Shown in pieces: positions 9,702 to 19,196 of a DNA stretch of 64,000 nucleotides. A model generated the notes under the pieces. That model worked only from the letters and a program-made list of their open reading frames with translations, was not told the origin of the DNA and searched no databases. Where the stretch lies: positions 124,001 to 188,000 of the forward strand of contig RZUM01000003.1 in assembly GCA_004193205.1 (NCBI GenBank). The letters are read 5' to 3'. The first letter of the stretch is position 1. Every line of letters starts with the position of its first letter. Source of the stretch: Gordonia sediminis (GTDB lineage Bacteria > Actinomycetota > Actinomycetes > Mycobacteriales > Mycobacteriaceae). Position numbers and translations under genes: made by a program.

Positions 9702-10660
9702 TGGCGCGCTCGGCACCGTCCCGATTCAGTCGCCTGCTGGCGATGGTGCCCTACTTCGCGGCCCGTCGGGGCATCTCGATCGTGGAGGCGGCCCGGGATC
9801 TCGGCGTCACACCCAAGCAGTTGACCAAGGACCTCGAACTGCTGTTCCTGTGCGGATTGCCCGGCTACTTCCCGAACGACCTCATCGACCTGCAGTTCGA
9901 ACACGGCCATGTCGAGGTCGGATTCACCGCGGGTATGGACAGGCCGCTGCAATTGACCACCACCGAGGCGAGCACGATGCTCGTCGCGCTGCGTGCCCTC
10001 GCCGACATGCCAGGTGTCATGGAGACCTCGGCGGTGCTGCGGGCGATCGCCAAGATCGAGCAGGCGGTCGGATCATCGGCGGAGGAGGGGAACGGCGCCT
10101 CGCCGGACGGTGACGAGCCCGAGGTGTTCACGACGATCCGCGAGGCGGTGCGGACGGGTCGGGCATTGGCGATCCGGTACTACTCCGCCACCCGCGACAA
10201 CGTCGGCGAACGGGTCGTCGACCCGATCCGAGTACAGGTGGTCGACAACAACTCCTATCTCGAGGCGTGGTGCCGCAACAGCGAGGGCGTCCGCCTGTTC
10301 CGGTTCGACCGGGTCGACACGGCGACCATCCTCGACGAACGCTCGGCCCCACCCGAGGAGGCGGCACTGACCCAGCAGTCGGCGATCCTGTCGGACAATC
10401 CGGATCTGCCCGCCGTCGACATCGAGATCGATGCGTCGGAGGTGTGGATTCTCGACTACTACACGATCGAGCCCGCCGAGGCGCTGGAGAACCGGCCCGA
10501 CCCCGACGCCCCGCTGCGTGCGCGTCTGATCTACGGCTCGCCGGAATGGTTGACCCGGTTCCTGCTCGGCTTCGGCGGCCGGGTCAGGGTGGTGTCATCG
10601 CCCGTCATCGCTGATAGCGTCGTAACCACCGCGAGAGCAGCGCGAGCGCGTTACGCGTGA
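9698..10660 (+). CDS. pafC: WYL-domain transcriptional regulator PafC
   Basis: It is the partner of PafB and similar in layout: an N-terminal HTH (RLLAMVPYFAARRGISIVEA) followed by a WYL domain (NNSYLEAWCRNSEGVRLFRF) and a C-terminal extension, 320 residues in all. The ATGA overlap with pafB predicts equal synthesis. The tatA promoter follows after about 45 bp. Confidence 0.94.
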   Translation: MMARSAPSRFSRLLAMVPYFAARRGISIVEAARDLGVTPKQLTKDLELLFLCGLPGYFPNDLIDLQFEHGHVEVGFTAGMDRPLQLTTTEASTMLVALRALADMPGVMETSAVLRAIAKIEQAVGSSAEEGNGASPDGDEPEVFTTIREAVRTGRALAIRYYSATRDNVGERVVDPIRVQVVDNNSYLEAWCRNSEGVRLFRFDRVDTATILDERSAPPEEAALTQQSAILSDNPDLPAVDIEIDASEVWILDYYTIEPAEALENRPDPDAPLRARLIYGSPEWLTRFLLGFGGRVRVVSSPVIADSVVTTARAARARYA

Positions 10661-10704
10661 GGTCGGGGGACGGCCAGGCATGCCGCCCGTCGGGTGGGCT
10701 CGGG

Positions 10705-10710
10705 TAGCAT
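10705..10710 (+). promoter_or_regulatory. Candidate -10 of tatA-tatC-helY
   Basis: TAGCAT lies 29 nt before the tatA ATG, with the tatA Shine-Dalgarno GGAGGT in between. I see no convincing -35. Confidence 0.4.
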
Positions 10711-10739
10711 TGACAACGTCGCGATTCGGAGGTTGAAAC

Positions 10740-10997
10740 ATGGGTGCTCTGTCCTGGTGGCACTGGGCGATCGTTCTCATCGTTCTGGTGCTCCTCTTCG
10801 GTTCCAAGAAGCTGCCGGAAGCCGCCCGCGGACTCGGGCAGTCGCTGCGCGTCTTCAAGAGCGAGATGAAGGAAATGCAGAACGACGGCAAGCCGGCCGA
10901 GGAGGCCGCGCCGCCGGCCAAGCGGGAACTGCCGCCGGCTGACGCGTCGGGAACCTCGACACAGACCTCGTCCGACGACGTGAAGAAGTCTGCATAA
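10740..10997 (+). CDS. tatA: Sec-independent translocase subunit TatA
   Basis: TatA forms the size-variable pore of the twin-arginine translocon. The 85-residue product has one N-terminal membrane helix (about 5-21, [16 protein letters not shown]), the hinge motif [14 protein letters not shown], an amphipathic helix and a charged, disordered tail. A GGAGGT ribosome site precedes the ATG. tatC follows 32 bp downstream, the usual actinobacterial arrangement next to pafC. Confidence 0.96.
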   Translation: MGALSWWHWAIVLIVLVLLFGSKKLPEAARGLGQSLRVFKSEMKEMQNDGKPAEEAAPPAKRELPPADASGTSTQTSSDDVKKSA

Positions 10998-11029
10998 GTC
11001 CTCGTCGATCGGATACCCAGGGCATTCGC

Positions 11030-12028
11030 GTGCGCATTTCCCTCGATCCCCGGCGTCGTAAGCGCAAAACCAATCCCGACGGCACGATGTCGTTGGTCGA
11101 GCATCTCTACGAACTCCGAACCCGCGTCGTCATCTCGATGATCGCGATCGTCGTGACGACGATCATCGGATTCGTGTGGTACTCCCACGGCTTCCTCGGT
11201 ATCCCGTCGCTCGGCGACATGCTGCGCGGCCCGTACTGTGACCTGCCGGCCTCGTCTCGTGCAACCCTGACCGCCGACGATTCGTGTCGTCTGCTCGCGA
11301 CCGGCCCGTTCGACCAGTTCATGCTCCGTCTGCAGGTGGCGTTGACCGCCGGCATCGTGCTGGCGTGCCCGGTGTGGCTGTATCAGATCTGGCAATTCAT
11401 CACACCGGGTCTGCACACCAACGAACGTCGCTACGCAATCGGCTTCGTGTCGTCGGCGGCGGTGTTGTTCGTCGCCGGTGCCGTGCTCGCGTACCTGGTG
11501 GTGGCCAAGGCGTTCCACTTCCTGCTGACCGTCGGCAACGACGTCCAGGTGACCGCATTGGCCGGCGACCAGTACTTCGGCTTCATGATCCATCTGCTGA
11601 TCATCTTCGGGGTCAGCTTCGAGCTCCCGCTGCTGATCGTGGCGCTCAACCTGATCGGGGTCCTGAAGTACGAGCGGCTCAAGGCGTGGCGTCGCGGGAT
11701 GATCTTCGCGCTGTTCGTCTTCGCCGCGATCGTGACTCCCGGCCAGGATCCGTTCACCATGCTGGCGCTCGCGGCGGCGCTGACCGTCTTGATGGAGTTG
11801 GCCGTGCAGTTCGCCCGATTCCACGACAAGCGGCGGGTGAGCAAAACGCCGGACTGGTCGGCGATTCCCGATGACCAAGCCAGCCCGCTGCCGCCGACGA
11901 GCACCGCTCCGGTCGCCTCGCGTATCGAACCGACCCGTCGGATGCCGGGTGCCCAGACCGGGGGCGCCCGGACCCGGGATGCGCGGACCTCCGTCCGCGA
12001 CCGTGACACCTTCGACGACATCCTGTGA
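11030..12028 (+). CDS. tatC: Sec-independent translocase subunit TatC
   Basis: TatC is the polytopic receptor of the Tat system that binds twin-arginine signal peptides. The 332-residue product has a basic N-terminus, then [20 protein letters not shown] (first helix) and six predicted membrane segments. The conserved [13 protein letters not shown] motif lies before the last helices. A hydrophilic Arg/Thr/Pro-rich tail of about 60 residues is typical of actinobacteria. The GTG stop/start overlap with helY (GTGA) couples the two genes. Confidence 0.95.
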   Translation: MRISLDPRRRKRKTNPDGTMSLVEHLYELRTRVVISMIAIVVTTIIGFVWYSHGFLGIPSLGDMLRGPYCDLPASSRATLTADDSCRLLATGPFDQFMLRLQVALTAGIVLACPVWLYQIWQFITPGLHTNERRYAIGFVSSAAVLFVAGAVLAYLVVAKAFHFLLTVGNDVQVTALAGDQYFGFMIHLLIIFGVSFELPLLIVALNLIGVLKYERLKAWRRGMIFALFVFAAIVTPGQDPFTMLALAAALTVLMELAVQFARFHDKRRVSKTPDWSAIPDDQASPLPPTSTAPVASRIEPTRRMPGAQTGGARTRDARTSVRDRDTFDDIL

Positions 12029-14829
12029 CCCGACTCGACGAGTTCACCGCACGGCTCGCCTTCCGCCTCGACGAGTTCCAGCACCGTGCGTGCACCGCGC
12101 TCGAGGGTGGCCACGGCGTCTTGGTGTGCGCCCCGACCGGTGCCGGCAAGACGATCGTCGGCGAGTTCGCGGTCCACCTGGCGCTCACCGGCGGAACGAA
12201 ATGCTTCTACACCACGCCGATCAAAGCGCTGTCGAACCAGAAGTACACCGACCTCGCCGCCGTGCACGGGGCCGCCTCGGTCGGTCTGCTGACCGGGGAC
12301 AACTCCATCAACCCGGATGCCCCGGTGGTCGTGATGACCACCGAGGTGCTGCGGAACATGATCTACGCGAATTCGCGGGCGCTGGGCGGTCTCACGCACG
12401 TGGTGATGGACGAGGTGCATTTCCTGGCCGACCGATTCCGCGGTGCCGTCTGGGAGGAGGTGATCCTGCACCTCGATCCGGCGGTTCGGGTGGTCAGCCT
12501 GTCCGCGACGGTCAGCAACGCCGAGGAGTTCGGGGACTGGATCCAGACGGTGCGGGGCGACACGACCGTCATCGTCGACGAACACCGGCCGGTCCCGTTG
12601 TCCCAGCACATGCTGGTCGGCTCGCGCATGTTCGACCTGTTCGATCCGGCCGCGCCGCCCGGTCCCGCGGGGCAGCGCCGTGCGGAGGTCAATCCGGAGC
12701 TCAAGCGTTACATTCGAAACCGCATCCTGGTGAACGACGACCGCGACGACCGTCGCCGCGGGCGGAGCGGGCCCGCCGGCCGCGGCGCGGGACGCGGCGG
12801 CGCCCGCCCGCCGTCGCGTCCGGATCTGGTGGCCCGCCTCGATCGTGAGGGGCTGCTGCCGGCGATCGGCTTCATCTTCTCCCGCGCCGGCTGTGATGGC
12901 GCCCTGAAGCAATGTCTGCGCTCGGGTCTGAGCCTGCTGGGGCCCGAGGAGATGGACGCGGTCGACGAGGTGGTCGACCGTCACATCGCGGACCTGTCCC
13001 CGGCCGACGAGGACATCCTCGGTGTCGCGGAGTGGCGTGCGGGTCTGCGTCGCGGATTCGCCGCCCACCATGCCGGACTGCTGCCGACGTTTCGCCACGC
13101 CGTCGAGGAGCTGTTCACTCACGGTCTCGTGAAAATGGTGTTCGCGACCGAGACGTTGGCCCTCGGCATCAACATGCCGGCCCGAACCGTCGTGCTGGAA
13201 CGGCTCGTCAAATACAACGGTGAAGCGCACGTCGATCTCACGCCCGGCGAATACACCCAGCTCACCGGCCGCGCCGGGCGACGCGGCATCGACGTCGAGG
13301 GACACGCCGTGGTGGTGTGGACCCCGGAGGCGGTTCCCGAGCAGGTAGCCGGCCTCGCCGGCGCGCGCACCTTCCCGCTGCGCAGCTCGTTCCAGCCGGA
13401 GTACAACATGGCGGTCAACCTGATCGGCCGCCTGGGTCTGGACGGATCGCGCGAACTGCTCAACCGGTCGTTCGCGCAGTTCCAGGCCGACCGCTCGGTG
13501 GTGGGTCAGGCCCGCAAGGTCGACGAGGCGCGGCGCCGGTTGCGCAAACTCGACGTCGAACTCGCCGGCGCCGCCGAGAACCGCGGACTCGAACCGGGTG
13601 GAACGGGGGGCGACGACGCGACCGACGACGGGCCGTACGCCGGATTCCTCGGCTACGTCCAGCTGCGGGAGGCCATCAGGCGACGGGAACGAGACCTCAA
13701 ATCGGAGCGGCGAGCCGCCGACAACCGGTCCACGCTCGCCGATCTCGCCGCCCTCAAGCGCGGCCATGTGATCGGGCTGCACGGCGGCCGGCACCGGGGG
13801 TTGGCGGTGGTGCTCGAGGCGGCCGCCCAATCGGCCGATCCGAAACCGCTGGTGCTCTCCGAGGACGCGTGGTGCGGCCGTGTCGGCGCCCGGGACTTCG
13901 TCAACCCGCCCGAGGTGCTGGGCAACATGCGCCTGCCCAAACAGGTGGACCGCCGCACCGGCCGCGGCCGCCGTGACCTCGCCTCGGCGCTGCGCTCCAC
14001 CGGGATCGAGGCCCCCCGGGGACGGTCGAAGAAGCGTGCTGCGGCGGCCGATGACCGGGAGCTCGCGCGATTGCGCAGGGCGTTGCGAGCCCATCCGGCG
14101 CACCGGCTCGACGGGAACGACGAGCTGTTCCGCCTCGCCGAACGCCGCAACCGCGTGGTCCGCGAGATCGTGTCGGCGGAGCGGGTGATCGGCGAGCGGA
14201 CCTCGACGCTCGGCGTGATGTTCTCCCACATCGTCGGGGTCCTCGAGGAGCTGGGCTATCTTGAGGTCCGATCGACGAAGTCGGGGGAGTCGCGTGCGGA
14301 GGTCACGGCCGCCGGTCAGCTGCTCAGCCGGATCTACAGCGAGAGCGACCTGCTGGTCACCGAGTGCATCCGGGCCGGTGTGTGGGACGGCCTCGCACCG
14401 CACGAGCTGGCCGCGGTGGTGGCGGCGATGGTGTTCGAGACCCGGCGCGAGAGCTTCGCCGGCGCCGACGCCATGCCGGGCAATGCGGCGTTGCGTAACG
14501 CCCTGGCGGAGACCGTGGAGATCTGGCGCGACGTGACCGCCGTCGAGGCCCGCCACCGTATCTCGCCGACCCGCGAACCCGACACCGGCTTCTCGGTCGC
14601 GGTGTCGCTCTGGGCGTCCGGTCGGTCGCTGACGGAGTCGCTGGCCGCCGCGGGTGAGCGCGGACAACTGTTGTCGCCGGGCGACTTCGTCCGCTGGAAC
14701 CGCATGGTGGTGGATCTGCTCGAACAGATCAGGCTCGGTGTCGGTGCCGACGCCCGGCTCGCGGACGCGGCCCGGGCCGCGGTGTCGGCGATCCGGCGCG
14801 GGGTCGTCGCCGCCGAGCTGGGGGCCTGA
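12025..14829 (+). CDS. helY: DEVH-box RNA helicase HelY
   Basis: This is an SF2 Ski2/Mtr4-like ATP-dependent helicase, probably acting in RNA turnover. In the 934-residue product, Walker A is APTGAGKT (about 36), the DEVH box is at about 129-132, the SAT motif follows ([10 protein letters not shown]), and motif VI is [13 protein letters not shown] low-complexity Arg/Gly insert (about 235-260, [20 protein letters not shown]) sits between the two RecA lobes and may bind RNA. The C-terminal third resembles the DSHCT domain. It overlaps tatC by 4 nt and is followed by a hairpin. Confidence 0.94.
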   Translation: MTRLDEFTARLAFRLDEFQHRACTALEGGHGVLVCAPTGAGKTIVGEFAVHLALTGGTKCFYTTPIKALSNQKYTDLAAVHGAASVGLLTGDNSINPDAPVVVMTTEVLRNMIYANSRALGGLTHVVMDEVHFLADRFRGAVWEEVILHLDPAVRVVSLSATVSNAEEFGDWIQTVRGDTTVIVDEHRPVPLSQHMLVGSRMFDLFDPAAPPGPAGQRRAEVNPELKRYIRNRILVNDDRDDRRRGRSGPAGRGAGRGGARPPSRPDLVARLDREGLLPAIGFIFSRAGCDGALKQCLRSGLSLLGPEEMDAVDEVVDRHIADLSPADEDILGVAEWRAGLRRGFAAHHAGLLPTFRHAVEELFTHGLVKMVFATETLALGINMPARTVVLERLVKYNGEAHVDLTPGEYTQLTGRAGRRGIDVEGHAVVVWTPEAVPEQVAGLAGARTFPLRSSFQPEYNMAVNLIGRLGLDGSRELLNRSFAQFQADRSVVGQARKVDEARRRLRKLDVELAGAAENRGLEPGGTGGDDATDDGPYAGFLGYVQLREAIRRRERDLKSERRAADNRSTLADLAALKRGHVIGLHGGRHRGLAVVLEAAAQSADPKPLVLSEDAWCGRVGARDFVNPPEVLGNMRLPKQVDRRTGRGRRDLASALRSTGIEAPRGRSKKRAAAADDRELARLRRALRAHPAHRLDGNDELFRLAERRNRVVREIVSAERVIGERTSTLGVMFSHIVGVLEELGYLEVRSTKSGESRAEVTAAGQLLSRIYSESDLLVTECIRAGVWDGLAPHELAAVVAAMVFETRRESFAGADAMPGNAALRNALAETVEIWRDVTAVEARHRISPTREPDTGFSVAVSLWASGRSLTESLAAAGERGQLLSPGDFVRWNRMVVDLLEQIRLGVGADARLADAARAAVSAIRRGVVAAELGA

Positions 14830-14844
14830 ACGGCTGTGCCCGAG

Positions 14845-14883
14845 TCACGCCCGGGCGGTTGAGGGATCGTCGTCCGGGCGTGA
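14845..14883 (+). terminator. Possible terminator after helY
   Basis: A 10-bp perfect stem (TCACGCCCGG with CCGGGCGTGA) closes a 19-nt loop about 15 nt after the helY stop. TAACCT at 14885-14890 could be a -10 for the next gene. Confidence 0.45.
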
Positions 14884-15013
14884 GGTAACCTTCTCCTCGC
14901 GGTCGGGAGACGGGTGGGGACGGTGTACACACCGTCGGCGACACATCCGACAAGGCTCACCGGCCACGTGTCCAGGCGAGCCCGTGTCCGTCACCGGACA
15001 GAGCGGAGAGACC

Positions 15014-15814
15014 ATGAGCGAACCGCACAATCCGTCCGATCCGAGCGGAGCATCACCGCAGGAGTCGGGTGCCACGCCGCCCGAACAGCCGCAATACGGC
15101 CAGCAGCCCAACGCCGAGCAGCCAACCGGACAGCAGCCCTACGGCCAACAGTTCTACGGCCAGCAGTCCTACGGTGAGCAGCCGACCGGACAGCAGCCCT
15201 ACGGTGAGCCGGTGCCGCAGCAACAGCCTTGGGGTCAGCCCGCTCCACAACAGCAGCCCTACGGCCAGCAACAGCCATACGGCCAGCCGCCGGGTCCCCA
15301 ACAGGACCCGTACGGGCAGCAACAACAGCCCTACGGGCAGCAACCGCCGTACGGCCAACAACCCTACGGTCAGCCGGAGACCGCTCAGCAGCCGTACGGT
15401 CAACCGACGGCACCCATGTACGGCAGCCAACCGCCCTACGGGCAGTACGGCAGCGGGGATCAGTTCTCGTCGATGACGACCACACCCGACAAGAGCCGCA
15501 CGCGCACCCTGCTGATCCTCGGCGGCGTCGTCGCGCTGCTGATTGCCGCCATTGTGCTGATCACCGCGTTCTGGGTGCCCGGATGGGCACCCAAGAAGCT
15601 GTCGCAGGACGCCGTGCAGGCCGGCGTCGCGAAGATCCTGACCACCGACTACGAGGCGACCGACGTATCCGATGTGTCCTGCCCGTCCGGCCAGCGCGTC
15701 AAGGAGGGCGAATCCTTCACCTGCACGGTCACCATCAGTGGGCAGAAGCAGTCGGTCACGGTGACCTTCGTCGACAACAATGGCACCTACGAGGTCTCCC
15801 GGCCCTCGAGCTGA
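15014..15814 (+). CDS. DUF4333 membrane protein with Pro-Tyr-Gly-Gln repeat region
   Basis: The function is unknown. It has the position of M. tuberculosis Rv2091c. The 266-residue product has three parts: residues 1-155, a low-complexity cytoplasmic region of PYGQQ-like repeats; one membrane helix at about 166-189 (LLILGGVVALLIAAIVLITA); and an external DUF4333-type domain with two cysteines (SCPSG and FTCTV) that may form a disulphide. The ATG is chosen because GGAGAG lies 5 nt upstream. The frame is open further upstream but without a ribosome site. It converges on the exonuclease gene with a 27-bp gap. Confidence 0.85.
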   Translation: MSEPHNPSDPSGASPQESGATPPEQPQYGQQPNAEQPTGQQPYGQQFYGQQSYGEQPTGQQPYGEPVPQQQPWGQPAPQQQPYGQQQPYGQPPGPQQDPYGQQQQPYGQQPPYGQQPYGQPETAQQPYGQPTAPMYGSQPPYGQYGSGDQFSSMTTTPDKSRTRTLLILGGVVALLIAAIVLITAFWVPGWAPKKLSQDAVQAGVAKILTTDYEATDVSDVSCPSGQRVKEGESFTCTVTISGQKQSVTVTFVDNNGTYEVSRPSS

Positions 15815-15841
15815 TCCCTCGGTCTCTGGCCGCGGCGCCCG

Positions 15842-16825
15842 TCACCCGACCTGCGGCCAGCCGAGGGCCTTCGCCAGCCGCGACACCGAACCGCCGATGC
15901 CGAGCTCCTCGACCAGGTCGGCCAGCCCCGCGGGGTCGGCCGGGGTGGCCGGCAGGCTGTCGTCGGTGCTGTCGATCGTGTCCGCATCCGTGCGCACCAG
16001 CACCACCGTCCGCGCCGCCTGCAGGTAATCCGACGCCGCCACCAGGGCTTTGCGGCTGCGGGTGGGCACCGACGACGCGTTGTCGACGGCGGCCTCCTGC
16101 AGGGCGTCGAGATTGCCGTACTCGGTGATCAGCTTGGCGGCGGTCTTCTCGCCGATCCCGGGTACCCCCGGCAGACCGTCGGACGGATCGCCCCGCAACA
16201 TCGCCATCTCCGCGTACGCCATCCCGGCCCGCTCGACGGGCACCGCATACTTCTCGGCGACCTCGACCGGTCCCATCATCTCCGCCTTGGCCAGGCCGCG
16301 GCCGACATAGAGCACCCGCACCGGCACCGGGTCGTCGGCGACCACCTGCAGCAGGTCGCGGTCTCCGCTGACCACCACCACCGGGTCAGATGTCTCGTCG
16401 TAGGCGAGGGTCCCGATGACGTCGTCGGCCTCACAGCCCACCGCCCCCGACGTCGCGATGCCGGCACAACGCAGCACATCGAGGATCATGTCGACCTGCG
16501 GTGTCAACGTGTCCGGGACCTCCTCGACATCGACGGCCACCTCGGTCGAGTCCCCGCTGTCACCGGTGTGCGGGGCCTCCTCGGCGACCCGGTGGGCCTT
16601 GTAGGTCGGGATCAATTCGGTCCGGAACGTCGGACGCCAATCCAGATCCAGGCACACCACCAGCCGGGTCGGCTGCTCGCGGGTGACGAGTGTCGCGATG
16701 GTGTCGAGGAACCCGCGGACCGCGTTCACCGGCCGCCCGTCGGGGGACGTCATCTTCTCCGGCAACGCGAAGAAGGAGCGGAACCACAGACTCGCTCCGT
16801 CGAGGAGCATCAGCGAACCAGCCAT
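15842..16825 (-). CDS. 5'-3' exonuclease, PolA N-terminal-like (FEN family)
   Basis: This is a stand-alone flap/5' nuclease related to the N-terminal domain of DNA polymerase I, likely acting on RNA primers or flaps. Family motifs in the 327-residue product are [15 protein letters not shown] at the N-terminus, [12 protein letters not shown] and SGDRDLLQV for the acidic metal site, and the helix-3-turn-helix [14 protein letters not shown] for DNA binding. Position and strand relative to helY and pepE match Rv2090. It starts 36 bp from the divergent pepE start. Confidence 0.92.
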   Translation of the reverse strand: MAGSLMLLDGASLWFRSFFALPEKMTSPDGRPVNAVRGFLDTIATLVTREQPTRLVVCLDLDWRPTFRTELIPTYKAHRVAEEAPHTGDSGDSTEVAVDVEEVPDTLTPQVDMILDVLRCAGIATSGAVGCEADDVIGTLAYDETSDPVVVVSGDRDLLQVVADDPVPVRVLYVGRGLAKAEMMGPVEVAEKYAVPVERAGMAYAEMAMLRGDPSDGLPGVPGIGEKTAAKLITEYGNLDALQEAAVDNASSVPTRSRKALVAASDYLQAARTVVLVRTDADTIDSTDDSLPATPADPAGLADLVEELGIGGSVSRLAKALGWPQVG

Positions 16826-16849
16826 CCCTCAACTCTGTCATCCTCCGCG

Positions 16850-16855
16850 TAGGCT
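16850..16855 (+). promoter_or_regulatory. Leaderless -10 of pepE
   Basis: TAGGCT ends 6 nt before the pepE ATG in the 36-bp divergent gap. No Shine-Dalgarno is present. Confidence 0.55.
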
Positions 16856-16861
16856 GCGGGG

Positions 16862-17974
16862 ATGACCTACCGGTTCGCATCCGACGTCTACCGCCGCCGC
16901 CTCGACCGCGCCCGACGCCTCACCGCCGACGCCGGCCTCGACGCCCTCCTCGTCTCCACCGGCCCGGACCTGCGCTACCTCACCGGGTCGCGGGCGGACA
17001 CCTTCGAACGGCTCACCGCCCTCGTCATCCCGGCGGTCGGAGATCCGCGGCTCGTCGTGGCGCGCCTGGAACTCGCGTCGGTACGCGACTCGGCGATCGC
17101 CGACCTGGGGATCGACGTCGCCGCGTGGGTCGACGGCGAGGATCCCTACGCCCTGGCCCTGTCGGGACTGTCGGGTTCGGTGAAGGTCGCGGTCTCCGAC
17201 ACCATGCCGGCACTGCACGTCATCCCCGTCGCCGAACGCGTCGGGGCCACCCCGTCGCTGGCCACCGGTGTGCTCAGGGAACTCCGAATGATCAAGGACG
17301 ACAGCGAGATCGACGCGCTGCGGCGGGCAGGTGCGGCGATCGACCGCGTCCACGCCCGGATGGGGGACTGGCTGCTGCCCGGCCGCACCGAGCGCGCGGT
17401 CGCCGATGACATCCGCACGGCGATCCTCGCCGAGGGCCACACCGAGGCGGCGTTCATCATCGTCGGTTCCGGACCCAACGGTGCCGACCCGCACCACGAG
17501 TTCTCCGACCGCGTCATCGAACCCGACGACATCGTCGTCATCGACATCGGTGGGCCCGTCGACCCCGGCTACAACTCCGATTCCACCCGCACCTACTGTT
17601 TCGCCGCGCCGCCCGCCGAGGTGGCCGAGGCCTACGGGGCGTTGCAGGAGGCACAGGCGGCCGCGGTCGCGGCGGTCCGTCCCGGCATGACCGCCGAAGC
17701 CGTCGACGCGGTCGCGCGGGATCTGTTGCGCGAGCAGGGGCTCGCCGATCGGTTCATCCACCGCACCGGTCACGGCATCGGCCTGTCGGTACACGAGGAG
17801 CCCTACATCGTCAGCGGCAACGACGTCGCCCTGCGACCCGGAATGGCGTTCAGCGTCGAACCGGGCGTCTACTTCGACGGCGAATGGGGGGCCCGCATCG
17901 AGGACATCGTGGTGGTCACCGACGACGGGTGCGAGCCGCTGAACACCCGGCCCCACGACCTGGTCGTGCTGTAG
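16862..17974 (+). CDS. pepE: Xaa-Pro dipeptidase/aminopeptidase, M24 family
   Basis: It is a metallopeptidase with a creatinase-type N-terminal domain (about 1-130) and the pita-bread catalytic domain. All five dinuclear metal ligands are visible in the 370-residue product: Asp in VIDIGGPVDPG, Asp in YNSDSTRTY, His in RTGHGIGLSVHEEP, Glu in SVEPGVYF and Glu in RIEDIVVV. The placement next to the exonuclease matches Rv2089c. It may help recycle peptides released by the proteasome, but that is inference. It converges on the next gene. Confidence 0.93.
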   Translation: MTYRFASDVYRRRLDRARRLTADAGLDALLVSTGPDLRYLTGSRADTFERLTALVIPAVGDPRLVVARLELASVRDSAIADLGIDVAAWVDGEDPYALALSGLSGSVKVAVSDTMPALHVIPVAERVGATPSLATGVLRELRMIKDDSEIDALRRAGAAIDRVHARMGDWLLPGRTERAVADDIRTAILAEGHTEAAFIIVGSGPNGADPHHEFSDRVIEPDDIVVIDIGGPVDPGYNSDSTRTYCFAAPPAEVAEAYGALQEAQAAAVAAVRPGMTAEAVDAVARDLLREQGLADRFIHRTGHGIGLSVHEEPYIVSGNDVALRPGMAFSVEPGVYFDGEWGARIEDIVVVTDDGCEPLNTRPHDLVVL

Positions 17975-17989
17975 CGGCTGTAACGGGGT

Positions 17990-18391
17990 TCACCCCAGCA
18001 GCGTCGCGGACCCCAGCACCCGGCTGACCTCGATCTCGATGACCACCCGCCGCGGATTCGGTTTGGGTTCGCGATACCGGTCGGCATAGCGGCGCTCGGC
18101 CTCGACGATGCGTTCACGCTCACGGCGTACCGCCGCGGGCCCCTCCAGGGTGAGCCATCGCGGCCCGTCCACATGGCTGACCGCCGCATACGCGCCGCGT
18201 TCGACGTTGCGGACCTTCTGGTTGCCGTCGGAGGTGATCACCCGCACCAGCCCGGCGTCGGGATCCCAGGTGAAACCGACCGCGACGACGTGCGGTGTGC
18301 CGTCGGCGCGCAAGGTGGCCAGCGTGGCCAGGTGCCGTTCGGCGAGGAAATCGGCTGCGGTCGGGCCCAGGTCGGCGACGGTGCGGGTCAT
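17990..18391 (-). CDS. PPOX-class (FDOR-B) F420-dependent oxidoreductase
   Basis: It is a split-barrel flavoprotein/F420 protein of 133 residues and the positional counterpart of Rv2074, which is described as an F420-dependent biliverdin reductase. Visible features are HLATLATLRADGTPHVVAVG, a typical N-terminal strand pair of the family, GNQKVRNVERG and HVDGPRWLTLEG. The ATG at 18391 is chosen over a GTG nine bases upstream because TAACGT ends 7 nt before it. The frame is open much further upstream but runs through the divergent SDR. Substrate here is not shown by the sequence. Confidence 0.88.
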   Translation of the reverse strand: MTRTVADLGPTAADFLAERHLATLATLRADGTPHVVAVGFTWDPDAGLVRVITSDGNQKVRNVERGAYAAVSHVDGPRWLTLEGPAAVRRERERIVEAERRYADRYREPKPNPRRVVIEIEVSRVLGSATLLG

Positions 18392-18398
18392 GGATGTC

Positions 18399-18421
18399 AC
18401 GTTAGCGGCCGATGCGATACT
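18399..18421. promoter_or_regulatory. Divergent leaderless promoters (FDOR and SDR genes)
   Basis: On the minus strand TAACGT (18404-18399) ends 7 nt before the FDOR ATG. On the plus strand GATACT (18416-18421) ends 7 nt before the SDR ATG. The two hexamers lie 11 bp apart, so the two polymerases would compete. Confidence 0.45.
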
Positions 18422-18428
18422 GCTTCCC

Positions 18429-19196
18429 ATGGCCCAGCGAGCGACCACCGGATCCATTCTGTTGTTCGGCGGACGCAGCGAGATCGGGGTGCAGCTGGTG
18501 CGACGACTCGCCGCGGGTCGGGTCGTGGTGCTCGCGGCCCGACGGCCCGAGGATCTCGAACACGAGAAGGCCACCATCCTCGAGGCCGGCGCCACCGCGG
18601 TCCACACCGTCGCCTTCGACGCCGACGACACCCGCGGCCACACCGACCTGATCCGGTCGCTGGTGGCCGAGCACGGGCCCGTCGAGGCCGCCATCGTGGC
18701 ATTCGGCATCCTCGGCGATCAGGCGCGCGCGGAGACCGACGTCGCTCACGCGCTGCAGATCGCCCACACCAACTATCTCGCGCAGATCAGTGTGCTGACC
18801 CCGCTCGCGAACGAGCTGCGCGACCAGGGTTCGGGCACCATCGTGGTGTTCTCGTCGGTGGCCGGCATCCGGGTGCGCCGGGCCAACTACGTCTACGGCT
18901 CCACCAAGGCCGGGCTGGACGGTTTCGCCAGCGGACTGTCGGATGCCTTACACGGCAGCGGAGTTCGGCTGTTGCTGGCGCGACCGGGTTTCGTCGTCGG
19001 GGAGATGACCCGCGACCTGATGGCGGCGGGCACCACACCCGCCCCGTTCGCGGTCGACGCCGATCAGGTCGCCGACGCGGTCGCGCGCGCCTACCGCAAG
19101 GGGCGCACGGAGGTGTGGATTCCGGCCGTGCTGCGTCCGGTCTTCTTCGGTATGCGCCTGCTGCCGCGTGCGATCTGGCGGCGGTTGCCGCGATGA
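18429..19196 (+). CDS. Short-chain dehydrogenase/reductase
   Basis: The 255-residue product has the SDR layout: the nucleotide site LLFGGRSEIGVQLV near the N-terminus, the serine segment VVFSSVAGIRV and the active-site YGSTKAG (Tyr and Lys four residues apart). Substrate is unknown. The position between the FDOR gene and cobL is conserved with Rv2073c. The stop overlaps the cobL ATG, so it is co-transcribed with the cobalamin genes, although no role in that pathway is established. Confidence 0.9.
   Translation: MAQRATTGSILLFGGRSEIGVQLVRRLAAGRVVVLAARRPEDLEHEKATILEAGATAVHTVAFDADDTRGHTDLIRSLVAEHGPVEAAIVAFGILGDQARAETDVAHALQIAHTNYLAQISVLTPLANELRDQGSGTIVVFSSVAGIRVRRANYVYGSTKAGLDGFASGLSDALHGSGVRLLLARPGFVVGEMTRDLMAAGTTPAPFAVDADQVADAVARAYRKGRTEVWIPAVLRPVFFGMRLLPRAIWRRLPR

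Noticed and set aside
11431-14667. 1078-codon minus-strand frame antisense to tatC/helY
   Set aside because: It is the shadow frame of helY; the translation is low in hydrophobic structure and has no domain.
15090-15470. Repeated DNA that could be mistaken for a CRISPR array
   Set aside because: Units are short, degenerate, in frame with the DUF4333 gene and without unique spacers.
18173-19192. Upstream extension of the cobL frame through the SDR gene
   Set aside because: The cobL homology begins at ATG 19193, and the SDR frame has complete motifs over the same bases.
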